From: Streptomyces brevispora
Lineage (GTDB): Bacteria > Actinomycetota > Actinomycetes > Streptomycetales > Streptomycetaceae
Assembly (NCBI RefSeq): GCF_007829885.1
Contig: NZ_VIWW01000001.1
Coordinates: 62,001 to 126,000 of the forward strand
Direction of reading: 5' to 3'
DNA: 64,000 nucleotides
The notes under the pieces are model-generated. The model worked only from the letters and a program-made list of their open reading frames with translations. It searched no databases and was not told where the DNA came from. This document shows, piece after piece, positions 43,777 to 52,853 of the stretch. Positions within the stretch are counted from its first letter, which is position 1. Each line of letters opens with the position of its first letter. Both the position numbers and the translations under genes were made by a program.

Positions 43777-44700
43777 CTACCTGTCCTCCCCCAACGGCTC
43801 GTCCAGCGCCCGGCCCGCCTCCCGCAGCGCCGCGACCGCGGCCCTGATCGACGGCCGCCGGTCCGCGTCCGCCCGCCAGACGGCATGGACGTGACGCCGC
43901 ATCTTCTGCCGTACGGGCACCAGCCGCACCCCGTCCGGCACCGGTCCACGGCCCAGCCGGGGCGCCACACAGACCCCCATCCCAGCTGCGATCAGAGCGA
44001 GTTGGGTGTGATGTTCGCCCGCCAGATGGGCGATACGCGGTTCGATACCCTTGGAACGGAGGGTGAACATCAGCCACTCATAACAGAATTCGCCCTCGGG
44101 CCAGGACACCCAGTCGTCGTCGGCGAAGTCCTCCAAGTCCACCTCGGCCCGGTCCGCGAGCGGATGACCGACAGGCATCGCGATGTCCGGCGCGTCGTCG
44201 AGCAGTTGCGCCGTGGCGAGACCACCCGGTACCGGCAGCCGCTTGTTACTCCAGTCCAGCACCACCGCGAGGTCGATGTCGCCCCTGAACACGGCATGGA
44301 TTCCGGCCTCGGGCTCCAGCTCCCGGGTGCGCACCCGGAGTTCTGGGTGATCCGCGCGCAGGGCGAGCAGGGTGGACGGGAAGAGTCCGCGGGCCGCGGT
44401 GGGGAACGCGCCCAACCGGATCTCGCCCACCACCTCGCCCCGCTGTGCCTCGATGTCGGACTGGGCGAGCTCGACCTGGGAGAGGATCCGGGCGGCGTGA
44501 TCGGCGAGTAGTTGTCCCGCGTCGGTGAGCCGGACCCCGCGGCCGTTCTTGGCGAGCAGTTGCTGCCCCACCTCGCGCTCCAGCTTCGCCATCTGCTGTG
44601 AGACGGCCGACGTCGTGACGTGCAGCCCCTCGGCGGCGCCACTGACCGAACCGAGCCGGGCGAGGGCATCCAGGGTGCGCAGGCGCTCCAGGTTCAACAT
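43777..44700 (-). CDS. LysR-family transcriptional regulator
   Basis: 307 residues from ATG 44700. N-terminal winged helix LERLRTLDALARLGSVSGAA, EGLHVTTSAVSQQMAKLERE; effector domain begins GEIRLGAFPTAARGLFPSTL. It is divergent from the EamA transporter gene 74 bp away, which is its likely target. Confidence 0.9.
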   Translation of the reverse strand: MLNLERLRTLDALARLGSVSGAAEGLHVTTSAVSQQMAKLEREVGQQLLAKNGRGVRLTDAGQLLADHAARILSQVELAQSDIEAQRGEVVGEIRLGAFPTAARGLFPSTLLALRADHPELRVRTRELEPEAGIHAVFRGDIDLAVVLDWSNKRLPVPGGLATAQLLDDAPDIAMPVGHPLADRAEVDLEDFADDDWVSWPEGEFCYEWLMFTLRSKGIEPRIAHLAGEHHTQLALIAAGMGVCVAPRLGRGPVPDGVRLVPVRQKMRRHVHAVWRADADRRPSIRAAVAALREAGRALDEPLGEDR

Positions 44701-44774
44701 ATAAGCGATACTACGCGGACGATCGCACAAACTCTCACTTGTGCTACGAGATTGAATTCGTCATCGTGGAGCCC

Positions 44775-45842
44775 ATGAGCGCACCGCCCGTACCGCCCGC
44801 ATTGCCCGCACCGCCGGTACCACCTGCACCAACGGCCCCGTCGGCGGCCCGGGCTGCCGACACACCGACCCCCTCCCCCGCCTCCCTTTCCTCCTCTTCC
44901 TCCTCTGCCGGCCCCGCCCACCGTCCGGCGCTGGACTGGCGGCTGCGCTTCGCGGCACTCTCGCTCATCTGGGGATTCAGCTTTCTCCTGATCAAGGTCG
45001 GCACCGACGGGTACGCCCCGTTCCAGGTCACTCTCGGCCGACTGCTGTCGGGCACGGCCGTGCTCGCCGTGGCGATGGCGGTGAAGCGGGAGCGCCTGCC
45101 GCGCACCGCCCGCACCTGGGGCCATCTGGCCGTCGCCGCGTTCTTCCTCAACGCGCTGCCATTCTCGCTCTTCGCGTACGCCGAACTGACCATCCCCTCG
45201 ACGCTGGCCGGTATCTGCAACGCGACCTCACCGCTGTGGGGCATGGCGCTGTCGCTGGTCGCGCTCTCGGAGGACCGGCCGACCCGCCGACGGGTGGCCG
45301 GCCTCGGGCTCGGCTTCCTCGGGGTACTGACCGTGCTGGGTGCCTGGCAGGGCTTCTCCGGCCTGGACTTCACCGGCACGGCGATGGCGCTCCTGGCCTC
45401 CCTCAGCTATCCGATCGGCTGGATCTACGTCCGCCGGACACTGGCGGGCAGCGGTTCCTCGACACTCGCGCTCACGGGCAGCCAGCTCTTCCTGGGGACC
45501 GTGCAACTCGCCCTGGTGACTCCACTGTTCACCTCGGCCCCGGCCGGATTCCCCTTGCTGCCCACCCTCGCCGTGGTCGCCCTGGGGGCCCTCGGCACGG
45601 GACTCGCCGTGCTCCTCCAGTACGGGCTGGTCACCGAGGTCGGCCCGACGACCGCGCAGATGGTCACCTACTTCATCCCGGTGATCGCCACCGCCGCCGG
45701 GGTCACCCTGCTCGGCGAAGATCTGAGCTGGAACACCCCGGTCGGCGCCCTCGTGGTCCTGGCGGGGGCCGCCCTGACCCAGAGCAGGCCACGGGCCGGC
45801 AAGGTACCCACCTTGCCGGAGCCCGCCCCCGTCCGGCGGTAG
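44775..45842 (+). CDS. EamA-family (DMT) transporter
   Basis: 355 residues from ATG 44775 (GTGGAG upstream; the longer ORF from 44739 lacks a good site). A 50-residue P/A/S-rich N terminus precedes ten hydrophobic segments in two EamA repeats (LSLIWGFSFLLIKVGTDGYA; ALLASLSYPIGWIYVRRTLA). Exports amino acids or other metabolites in this superfamily. Control by the divergent LysR is probable. Confidence 0.85.
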   Translation: MSAPPVPPALPAPPVPPAPTAPSAARAADTPTPSPASLSSSSSSAGPAHRPALDWRLRFAALSLIWGFSFLLIKVGTDGYAPFQVTLGRLLSGTAVLAVAMAVKRERLPRTARTWGHLAVAAFFLNALPFSLFAYAELTIPSTLAGICNATSPLWGMALSLVALSEDRPTRRRVAGLGLGFLGVLTVLGAWQGFSGLDFTGTAMALLASLSYPIGWIYVRRTLAGSGSSTLALTGSQLFLGTVQLALVTPLFTSAPAGFPLLPTLAVVALGALGTGLAVLLQYGLVTEVGPTTAQMVTYFIPVIATAAGVTLLGEDLSWNTPVGALVVLAGAALTQSRPRAGKVPTLPEPAPVRR

Positions 45843-45843
45843 C

Positions 45844-47175
45844 TCAGCCGTAGCTCAGCGGCTTGGCGGGCCCCGCCGCTGCCGCCACCGCATCCGCCAG
45901 CGGCCCGATGTCCGCGTCCTCGAGCGGTGACACGGTGATCCGGATCCCCTGGGGCGCGGACATCCGGAACCGGGCTCCGGGCGCCACCGCCCAGCCCGCG
46001 TGCAACAACCGCGCCACGGCCCCGGTCTCGTCACTCACAGGGACCCACACGTTCATCCCGCTGCGGCCGTGCGCCTCGACGCCCCGGGCCTCCAGCGCCC
46101 GCACGAGGGCGTCCCGGCGATGCGCGTAGGACCGGGCCACCGCCCGTGAGTCCACGGCGCCCGCGGTCCACAGGTGCACCATCGCCCGTTGCAGCAGCCT
46201 GCTGACCCACCCGGGTCCCAGCATCTGCCGCCCCGAGACCCGGTCGGCCGTGACGGCGTCGCCCGTCAGCACGGCGACCCGCAGATCCGGCCCGTACGCC
46301 TTGGCGACCGACCGTACGAACGCCCAGCGGTCCGTGGCGCCCGCCAGGGGGTGCAGTGGCAGATCGACGATGGCGTGCCCGTGGTCGTCCTCGATCAGCA
46401 GCACGCCCCGGTGGCCGGCGAGCACCGCGCGCAGTTCGGCCGCCCGCGCGGCGCCGATCGCGGCCCCGGTCGGATTCTGCGCCCGGTCGGTGACGACGAC
46501 CGCACGGGCGCCGGCCTTCAGTGCCGCTTCCAGGGCGTCCGGCAACGGCCCGTCGTCGTCGAGCGCGACGGGTACGGGACGCATTCCCAGCGCCGGCACG
46601 AGATCCAGCAGGCTGCCCCAGCCCGGGTCCTCGACGGCTACCGCGTCGCCGGGTCTGAGATGGGCGGTCAGCACCCGTTCGATCGCGTCGAGCGATCCCG
46701 AGGTGGCGATCACCGGCCCGGCCGGAACGCCGTCGGCGTCCAACTCGCTTCGTGCGAGCGCGGCGAACTCCGGGTCCACGGGCGCCTGCGCGTACATCCC
46801 CGGCGCCTGCGCATACGCCTCGGCGACCGCGGCGAACGCCTCGCCCAGGGCGGGCAGCAGCGCCGGGTCAGGATTCCCCTTCCCCAGGTCCCGCACCCCG
46901 GGCGGCGCCTCGATCCGCAGCGATCCACGCACGGTGTTCGCGGGGCGCGGCCGGACCCGACTGCCCTTGCGCCCGGCGGTCTCGATCACCCCGCGCTCGC
47001 GCAGGGTGCGATAGGCGGCCGCCACCGTATTGGGGTTCACCTCCAGTCGAGCCGCCAACTCCCTCATGGGCGGCAGCACTTGACCGGGAGCCAGCTCCCC
47101 GGAGCCGACCGCCTGCTCCACGCCGGCCGCAATTTCCGATGCACGCCGTCCCGCGATCCGATACTCTCCTAGCAC
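45844..47175 (-). CDS. MocR-type GntR regulator with aminotransferase domain
   Basis: 443 residues from GTG 47175 (TTG 47181 also in frame). N-terminal GntR helix-turn-helix (LPPMRELAARLEVNPNTVAA AYRTLRERGVIE) and a fold-type I aminotransferase domain (VAVEDPGWGSLLDLVPALGM; VVVTDRAQNPTGAAIG). MocR proteins sense PLP or amino compounds. No ribosome-binding site precedes the GTG and a TACTCT box lies 6 bases upstream, so the mRNA may be leaderless. Divergent from a PPOx gene, the typical MocR/PdxR arrangement. Confidence 0.88.
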   Translation of the reverse strand: MLGEYRIAGRRASEIAAGVEQAVGSGELAPGQVLPPMRELAARLEVNPNTVAAAYRTLRERGVIETAGRKGSRVRPRPANTVRGSLRIEAPPGVRDLGKGNPDPALLPALGEAFAAVAEAYAQAPGMYAQAPVDPEFAALARSELDADGVPAGPVIATSGSLDAIERVLTAHLRPGDAVAVEDPGWGSLLDLVPALGMRPVPVALDDDGPLPDALEAALKAGARAVVVTDRAQNPTGAAIGAARAAELRAVLAGHRGVLLIEDDHGHAIVDLPLHPLAGATDRWAFVRSVAKAYGPDLRVAVLTGDAVTADRVSGRQMLGPGWVSRLLQRAMVHLWTAGAVDSRAVARSYAHRRDALVRALEARGVEAHGRSGMNVWVPVSDETGAVARLLHAGWAVAPGARFRMSAPQGIRITVSPLEDADIGPLADAVAAAAGPAKPLSYG

Positions 47176-47186
47176 AAACAAGAGTA

Positions 47187-47198
47187 TGCACTAGTGCA
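47187..47198. promoter_or_regulatory. MocR operator candidate
   Basis: Perfect 12-bp palindrome TGCACTAGTGCA in the 35-bp gap between the mocR-type gene and the PPOx gene. It touches the possible -10 box of the regulator gene and the start region of the other gene, so it can control both. Confidence 0.6.
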
Positions 47199-47210
47199 AT
47201 GGAGTACGCA

Positions 47211-47906
47211 ATGCCGGACACCGAACGGCCGCAGACCCCGGGCCCGGACGCCGCAGCCGCTTACGAACCGACCGGGCGCACGGTCCCGACCCGCTCCCGC
47301 GAACGGGCCGGCTACGACCGCGCACAGATCCACTCGATACTCGACGAGGCCTACGTCTGCCATCTCGGCTTCGTGCGCGACGGCGCCCCCGTCGTCCTGC
47401 CGACACTCTTCGGCCGGGTCGGCGAGCGGCTCTACGTGCACGGCTCCACCGGCTCCCGCCCGCTGCGGGCGGCGGGCAAGAGCTCCGACGGCCTCGCCGT
47501 GTGCCTGACGGTGACACATGTCGACGGCCTGGTGCTGGCCCGCTCCGCCTTCCACCACTCGCTCAACTACCGCTCCGTGGTGGTCCATGGCATCGCTCAC
47601 GCGGTGACCGACCCCGAGGAGCGGCGCACCGCGCTCGACGCGATCGTGGAGCAGGTGGTTCCGGGGCGCTCACGGGACTCACGGCCGGCCGACGAGAAGG
47701 AGCTGGCCGCCACCGCCGTGCTCCGGCTGGATCTGCGGGAGGTGTCCGCGAAGGTCCGCACCGGCGGCCCGGACGACGACCCAGAGGATCTCGGCCTGCC
47801 CCACTGGACGGGCGTCGTCCCCCTCACGCACGGCTTCGCCGCCCCGGTCCCCGCGGCCGACCTCGATCCCGCCATCCCGGTTCCGGACTATCTCAAGGCA
47901 CTCTGA
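47211..47906 (+). CDS. PPOx-fold flavin-binding protein (NimA-like)
   Basis: 231 residues from ATG 47211 (GGAG 6 bases upstream; ATG 47199 is in frame but lacks a site). Split-barrel: SILDEAYVCHLGFVRDGAPV VLPTLFGRVGERLYVHGSTG SRPLRA, then SFHHSLNYRS-type AFHHSLNYRSVVVHG. This is the pyridoxamine 5'-phosphate oxidase-related (NimA-like) family. Divergent from a MocR regulator, so its role may concern vitamin B6 or an amine; inference. Confidence 0.85.
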   Translation: MPDTERPQTPGPDAAAAYEPTGRTVPTRSRERAGYDRAQIHSILDEAYVCHLGFVRDGAPVVLPTLFGRVGERLYVHGSTGSRPLRAAGKSSDGLAVCLTVTHVDGLVLARSAFHHSLNYRSVVVHGIAHAVTDPEERRTALDAIVEQVVPGRSRDSRPADEKELAATAVLRLDLREVSAKVRTGGPDDDPEDLGLPHWTGVVPLTHGFAAPVPAADLDPAIPVPDYLKAL

Positions 47907-47960
47907 ACCACCGGCAGGCTCTCATCGCTGTGTTCCAGGCGCTCCGAACCACCCGGAGGC

Positions 47961-47992
47961 GGCGGGCCCTCATCAAAACCGAGCGGCCCGCC
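47961..47992. terminator. Bidirectional hairpin between convergent genes
   Basis: Arms GGCGGGCC / GGCCCGCC with a 16-base loop, between the PPOx stop (47906) and the EamA stop (48002). Confidence 0.6.
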
Positions 47993-48001
47993 ACCCGGCG
48001 G

Positions 48002-48958
48002 TCAGACGTGGACGGCCGCCTCGCGGCGGGCGTTCGCGGCGACGCGGGTCTCGGCCACCGCCAGCCCGGCCACCGCCGTGAGCAGCAGCAGGGTCCCGGC
48101 GACGGTGGCCGCGGTGAGCTCCTCGTGGAGGACCACGACGGCGATCACCGCCGCACTCACCGGTTCGAGAAGCATGATCACCGACACGGTGGCAGCGCGC
48201 ACCACGGCGGCCCCCGCGAAGTAGAGCGCGTAGGCGAGCGCGGTCGGGATCGCCGCCACGTACACGAGCAGGATCACCACCTGTGCCGTGTGCGCGGTCT
48301 GCGGCACGAGCCCCTCACCGGCCGCCATCGGCAGCAGCACGACCGCGGCGACCGCGAACGCCCAGGCACTGGTGGCGAGCGCGTCCGTACCGCCACCGTC
48401 ACGGCCGAGCCAACGGGTCAGCAGGGTGATCGCCGCGTAGCCGGCGGCGGAGAGCAGCGCCAGCGCGACACCGGCGGGCCGCACCGTACCCGCGTCGCCG
48501 CCGAGCACCAGTACGGCGAGCCCGGTCAGTGCTCCCACCACCGCGGCGATCCCGCCGCCGCCCAGCCGCTCGCCCATGCCCAGCCGGGCGCCGACGGCGA
48601 TGAGGACGGGGCCCGCCCCGAGTGTGACGACGGTCCCGACCGCGAGGCCGGTGACCTGGACCGCGGCGAAGTACGCGGTCTGGAAGACGGTGAGCCCCAC
48701 ACCGGTGCCGACGATGCGCAGCAGTCGGCGACGACGGGACTCGGTAGCGGTGACCACCCGCGCGGGCCGCAGCGCCAGCGCGGCGAGCAGGAGTACCAGG
48801 CCGCCCGCGCAGCGCCAGAACGACAGCGCGAGGGGGCCGAGATCACTGGCCTCGAAGATCAGCGAGGCGGCGGCACCGGCCGTGCCCCAGGCCACTCCGG
48901 CGATGATCAGATAGGACAGGCTCCGCCCGACGGACAGGCCGGAAGCAGGATTCGACAC
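48002..48958 (-). CDS. EamA-family transporter
   Basis: 318 residues. Ten hydrophobic segments, two EamA repeats; first segment [20 protein letters not shown], last region [20 protein letters not shown] with the family's conserved Glu-Pro. Small-metabolite exporter of unknown substrate. Not the same as the EamA genes at 44775 and 49115. Confidence 0.85.
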   Translation of the reverse strand: MSNPASGLSVGRSLSYLIIAGVAWGTAGAAASLIFEASDLGPLALSFWRCAGGLVLLLAALALRPARVVTATESRRRRLLRIVGTGVGLTVFQTAYFAAVQVTGLAVGTVVTLGAGPVLIAVGARLGMGERLGGGGIAAVVGALTGLAVLVLGGDAGTVRPAGVALALLSAAGYAAITLLTRWLGRDGGGTDALATSAWAFAVAAVVLLPMAAGEGLVPQTAHTAQVVILLVYVAAIPTALAYALYFAGAAVVRAATVSVIMLLEPVSAAVIAVVVLHEELTAATVAGTLLLLTAVAGLAVAETRVAANARREAAVHV

Positions 48959-49114
48959 GTGACTTCTCCAAGGAAGACGGGAGGGTGGTCGCTCGGCTCC
49001 GCACGCGACCAGCGACGAACCGCTCGGGACTGCCCGAGCCCGGTCTTCGTCAGATGTGGCCGCCCGCGCTAGGCGGCAGGCGGCGGAAGTACGGTCAAAC
49101 GCATGATCGTCACC

Positions 49115-50125
49115 CTACGAGGCGGGGCGGTCGGCGGACAACTCCCCCTCCGTCCCGACGAGCTCGCCGCCGGGCCCCGAAGCGAAGGGCCCGGAGGGCC
49201 CCTTCGGTGTCGAGGACTGCGCGATGAAGGCGCCGAACAGCACCAGGGCGCCGCCGATGAGCTGCGGGGCGGCCAGATGTTCCCCGAGCAGCACCCAGGC
49301 CAGCACGGTCGCGATGACCGCCTCCAGACAGGCCACGACACCCGCGACAGCCGGGGACAGCATCCGCACCGAGATCACGCCGGTGACGTACGCGATCACG
49401 GTGGCGAGCAGCACGATCCAGAGGAGCAGCAGCCAGGCGGGCACATCCGTGCCGTTCATGGTGGTGCTTCCGCCGAGCAGGGACCAGTCCATGTCCCACG
49501 GCCGGGCCACCACGGTGAGAACGGCGGCGCCGATCAGCAGCCCGTAGGCGATGACCCCGACCGGGTGCGGGGATTCGGCGCCCGCCGCCGACTCGCCGCT
49601 GCCCTGATCGGAGAGGACGAAGTAGCCGACCTGGCAGCAGGCGGCGCCGAGTGCGAGGAGCAGTCCGACGACGTCGAAGCTCAGCCCGGCCCACACCTCG
49701 ACCACGCACGCCAGACCGCCCACCGCCAGGACCACACCGACGGCGGCCGCCCGCGTCACCGGGCGGCGCTGGACGAAGCGCACCCAGCCGAGGACGAGCG
49801 CCGGTGCGAGGTATTCGACCAGCAGGGCGACCCCGACCGGGACGCGGGAGATCGCCGCGAAGTAGAAGGCCTGGACGCCCGCGACGGCGAGCAGGCCGAA
49901 TCCCAGCAGCAGCACGGGCCGGCTGCGTACCAGAGCGCGATGGCGCCAGGCCACGGGCAGCATGACGAGCGCGGCGCCCGTCACCCGTAGCCACACCACA
50001 TGGAGCGGGTCGAGCCCCGCCTCGATCAGCGGCTTGGCCGCCACTCCGGAACCGCCGAATGCGAAGGCCGAGGCGAGGGCGAGTCCCAGGCCGGCGCTTC
50101 TCCCCTGAGACGCGTGCATCGGCAC
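49115..50125 (-). CDS. EamA-family transporter
   Basis: 336 residues from ATG 50125 (ATG 50119 is also possible). Ten hydrophobic segments (LALASAFAFGGSGVAAKPLI; LEAVIATVLAWVLLGEHLAA) and a charged C-terminal tail. Same strand as the EamA gene at 48002 but 157 bp away, so probably transcribed separately. Substrate unknown. Confidence 0.85.
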   Translation of the reverse strand: MPMHASQGRSAGLGLALASAFAFGGSGVAAKPLIEAGLDPLHVVWLRVTGAALVMLPVAWRHRALVRSRPVLLLGFGLLAVAGVQAFYFAAISRVPVGVALLVEYLAPALVLGWVRFVQRRPVTRAAAVGVVLAVGGLACVVEVWAGLSFDVVGLLLALGAACCQVGYFVLSDQGSGESAAGAESPHPVGVIAYGLLIGAAVLTVVARPWDMDWSLLGGSTTMNGTDVPAWLLLLWIVLLATVIAYVTGVISVRMLSPAVAGVVACLEAVIATVLAWVLLGEHLAAPQLIGGALVLFGAFIAQSSTPKGPSGPFASGPGGELVGTEGELSADRPAS

Positions 50126-50547
50126 ATCATGACAGTTGCAGTCAGGAGCGTCACCCCTATGACGCCTGACGCGGGTAACACTCCGATGTCACTGTCGCCC
50201 CTGACATGCACGCCCCGGCAATACACGGACGCCCCACACGGCCCGTCCGTCTCCTACGTGTCGGCGCCCCCGGCGGCCGACGCAACCCGCACGGGCCACA
50301 CCCGGCGCGTCCATGGAGTCGCGGACCCGCGTGATCAGACCGCCCCCGGCGTCGACGTTCAGCAGCTTGGGGACAAGTGCATGCCCCCCGGCCGCCTCCA
50401 CCACAGCCGCGCGACCACGACGCCGGGCGTCACCATCGGTCATCGACTGCTGAAGCTCGACGCCCTGCGGGGTGCCCCGCCGACCGCTTCGGCGCCCTGC
50501 CCCGCCCGGCCGTCGCCACTCTCGCACCGCCGGACCGATCCCGGCGG
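50126..50547. other. Gap without a supported gene
   Basis: 422 bp. Frames on the minus strand include a short coding-like piece (VEAAGGHALVPKLLNVDAGG), but there is no recognisable family and no clear start. No repeat or RNA gene was seen. Confidence 0.5.
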
Positions 50548-51090
50548 TCACTCCCGGCCGGAGGCCTCGCCGATCCGGTCCGCGAGCAGCGCCGCGTCCA
50601 CGCCCGCCCGCTCCAGCACCTCGACGGCCCGGCACCGCCGGTCCGCGGCCAGTGCGGCGATCAGATCGAGGCCGCAGGCCTGTTCCCTGCCCCGGAGTCG
50701 CGCGCGCCGGTGCGCGTCGTCCATCGCGGAGGCCGCGGAGGGAGACCAGTGCTCCACCCCCGTGTCCGGCGTGCCCGACACCACCGGAATCGCTCCGGAG
50801 TCCTCGATCGCGCCCTGCCAGCGGAGCCCATAGCCGATGCTGCGCTGGACGAGGTAGCCGAGCACTCTGGCCAACTGCGGTCCACCGGCGAAGGCGGTGC
50901 GGACCTCGGGGTCCGATTCGATCAGGGAGTGCAGCAGATGGGCCGTGTCGATCTGCTGGTCGCCGTCGCGGAGCGCGCGCCTGCGCGCACCCGTCACCAC
51001 GGCGGCCAGCTCCGCGGTGAGTCCGGCATCGGTCTCGGCACGGTGATTCGGTGCGGGCTGCTGAGGAATCCGCGGTGTCCGGTTCTGCAC
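50548..51090 (-). CDS. Clp N-terminal (double ClpN repeat) domain protein
   Basis: 180 residues. Two Clp-N repeats: LAAVVTGARRRALRDGDQQI DTAHLLHSLIES and SAMDDAHRRARLRGREQACG LDLIAALAA. Such stand-alone proteins resemble the substrate-binding part of ClpC/ClpB without an ATPase. Role unknown; could be an adaptor or stress protein. Starts 12 bp after the stop of a small ORF on the same strand. Confidence 0.82.
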   Translation of the reverse strand: MQNRTPRIPQQPAPNHRAETDAGLTAELAAVVTGARRRALRDGDQQIDTAHLLHSLIESDPEVRTAFAGGPQLARVLGYLVQRSIGYGLRWQGAIEDSGAIPVVSGTPDTGVEHWSPSAASAMDDAHRRARLRGREQACGLDLIAALAADRRCRAVEVLERAGVDAALLADRIGEASGRE

Positions 51091-51102
51091 ACTCCCACCT
51101 CA

Positions 51103-51285
51103 TCAGTCCTTACGGGCCGGAACGTCCCCGGAGAGGCCCATTGACGCATCCCACCCGAGTTGGGCACGGAAGCGCGACTCCTCCTCCTTACGGATGAGAT
51201 CGCGCCGTTCTGCAATCCGATCCCGGCAATCGGCGCGCGCCGCCTTGCCATGCACGCCCGGAGCAACCGGAGCCCGCCCGTACAC
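51103..51285 (-). CDS. Small hypothetical protein (60 residues)
   Basis: Charged helical sequence ADCRDRIAERRDLIRKEEES RFRAQLGWDAS; no family known to me. It lies 12 bp upstream of the Clp-N gene on the same strand, which suggests an operon. Codon use looks genuine but the length is short. Confidence 0.4.
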   Translation of the reverse strand: MYGRAPVAPGVHGKAARADCRDRIAERRDLIRKEEESRFRAQLGWDASMGLSGDVPARKD

Positions 51286-51326
51286 GTCCCACAGCCCGGA
51301 GCACTGTTGTGGCGGCGGGAGGGTGC

Positions 51327-51526
51327 GGAAGGTGAGCTGGCTGGTCGCCCTGCCCGCGCTCGACGGGCGCGATTACCTCTACCGGGTTCACGCGCCCTTC
51401 GACGCGCTGCCCTCGGACCTCTTCTGGACGGCGTTCCACTGCCACGCCGACGGGCCGCACCCGCGCGCCTCCGACCGCTTCGACTCGGCGCGGATCTGGC
51501 GGCCCGGAGCGGAAGCACGAATCTGA
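51327..51526 (+). CDS. Small hypothetical protein
   Basis: About 66 residues from GTG 51327 after GGCGGGAGG. Reads VSWLVALPALDGRDYLYRVH APFDALPSDLFWTAFHCHAD; acidic and aromatic-rich, no family recognised. Divergent from the small ORF at 51103-51285. Confidence 0.4.
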
Positions 51527-51604
51527 CGCTTCATCAGCATTGAATGTTCAAGCCGCTGCGGCTACGTTCCGCGACACCGTAACCCGTCGAGAAGGGGTGG
51601 TCTC

Positions 51605-52036
51605 ATGGCCGAAGTCAGTGCAGAGGCGCGCATCGAGGCACCGGCCGAGAAGGTCTGGGCCCAGCTGACGGACTTCAGCACGTACGGGGAGTGGAACGCC
51701 ACCCACACCAGCTTCCCCAAGGGCGGCCCGGCCGTGCTGGAACTGGCGGGCACCTATGAGGAGAACATGAAGCTCATGGGGTTCCCGGCCGAGGTGACCT
51801 GGACGGTCTCCGAGCTGGAGGACTGCCGCCTGCTGACGACCACCGGGAAGGGCCCGATGGGCGTCAACCTGAAGATGCGCTATGCGCTGACGCCGGACGG
51901 GGACGCCACCACGGTCCGCATCGACGGCGAGTTCACGGGGGCGGCGGTCTCCCTGATGGCCGGCAAGCTCAAGGACTCGGCCACCGCGGCCCTCATCGAG
52001 TCACTGCGCAAACTGGACGGACTGATCGTCGCCTGA
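51605..52036 (+). CDS. SRPBCC-family protein
   Basis: 143 residues. START/Bet v1-like fold: AEVSAEARIEAPAEKVWAQL TDFSTYGEWNA at the start and the long C-terminal helix AGKLKDSATAALIESLRKLD. The group includes polyketide cyclase-like proteins and Rv0910-type proteins of toxin-antitoxin pairs; nothing here shows which. Followed by a strong terminator. Confidence 0.82.
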   Translation: MAEVSAEARIEAPAEKVWAQLTDFSTYGEWNATHTSFPKGGPAVLELAGTYEENMKLMGFPAEVTWTVSELEDCRLLTTTGKGPMGVNLKMRYALTPDGDATTVRIDGEFTGAAVSLMAGKLKDSATAALIESLRKLDGLIVA

Positions 52037-52071
52037 CATCCGGCGGACCGGTCGCCGCACACCGGCGTCGA

Positions 52072-52101
52072 AAGAGCCCCGCGGCAACCCGCGGGGCTCT
52101 T
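52072..52101. terminator. Strong hairpin terminator
   Basis: Perfect 13-bp arms AAGAGCCCCGCGG / CCGCGGGGCTCTT with a 4-base loop, between the convergent SRPBCC and PadR genes. Confidence 0.85.
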
Positions 52102-52136
52102 CGACGTACAGCTCATCGGCCAACGCACCGGCCGGC

Positions 52137-52763
52137 TCAGTGCTCGCCGGCGAGAATCAGATAGAGCTTCTTGCGGGCGTCGTTGATGACCGTGAGCGCC
52201 TTCTCGCGCTGATCGGCCGAACCGGTCTTCCAGACCTGGCCGAACGCCTCCATCAGACCGAACCCGGCCTGCCGGATCTCGTTCACGCCCTCCCAGTCGA
52301 CGCCACGACCGGCCTCCTCCCAGGGCGCCTCGGCGCCCGACTCCGCCTCGGCGCGACCGGTCTCGGTCAGCGTGAACAGCTTCTTGCCGCCCTCGCTGGC
52401 GCTGACGATCAGGCCCTCGTCCTCCAGGAGCTGAAGGGTCGGGTACACCGAGCCGGGACTGGGCCGCCAGGCCCCGCCGCTGCGCTCGCCGATCTCCTGG
52501 ATCATCTCGTAGCCATGCATCGGCCGGTCCTTCAGCAGGGCCAGGATCGAGGCGCGTACGTCACCGCGGCGCGCCCTCCCCCGGCCGCCACCCCGGCCGC
52601 GCCCGCCACCGAACGGGCCACCGCCGAAGGGTCCGCCACCGAACGGCGGACCGAACTGCCCGAAGGCCGCGCGGCGCCCCTCGAAGTCACCCCGCCCGCG
52701 CTCGCCGGGCCCGCAGGGGCCGTGCACATGTCCGTGTCCATGCTCATGTCCATGCGAACGCAT
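52137..52763 (-). CDS. PadR-family transcriptional regulator
   Basis: 208 residues from ATG 52763. A His-rich start (HGHEHGHGHVHG) and a G/F/P repeat region (FGGGPFGGGPFGGG) precede the PadR winged helix VRASILALLKDRPMHGYEMI, PSPGSVYPTLQLLEDEGLIV. The His cluster may bind metal. The longer ORF reaching 52853 is rejected because it passes through the operator-like repeat at 52778-52809. The Tn7-like element begins 90 bp upstream of the start. Confidence 0.88.
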   Translation of the reverse strand: MRSHGHEHGHGHVHGPCGPGERGRGDFEGRRAAFGQFGPPFGGGPFGGGPFGGGRGRGGGRGRARRGDVRASILALLKDRPMHGYEMIQEIGERSGGAWRPSPGSVYPTLQLLEDEGLIVSASEGGKKLFTLTETGRAEAESGAEAPWEEAGRGVDWEGVNEIRQAGFGLMEAFGQVWKTGSADQREKALTVINDARKKLYLILAGEH

Positions 52764-52777
52764 CACTGCACTCCTTC

Positions 52778-52809
52778 TATCGTTGATCTGTCGCGATGCG
52801 TCAACGATA
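52778..52809. promoter_or_regulatory. Inverted repeat upstream of the padR gene
   Basis: TATCGTTGA - 14 bp - TCAACGATA, perfect 9-bp arms, 14 bp upstream of the padR start. Probable autoregulatory PadR operator; it fits the long-arm palindromes used by PadR proteins. Confidence 0.6.
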
Positions 52810-52846
52810 TATCGGAACCGGTCGCTTGACAAACCCCTTCCGCACG

Positions 52847-52853
52847 GCTTCAA
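52847..52853. repeat. Left target-site duplication of the Tn7-like element
   Basis: GCTTCAA directly outside the left terminal repeat; the same 7 bases lie directly outside the right terminal repeat at 59404-59410. Tn7 itself makes 5 bp, so either this element makes 7 or two bases match by chance. Confidence 0.7.
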
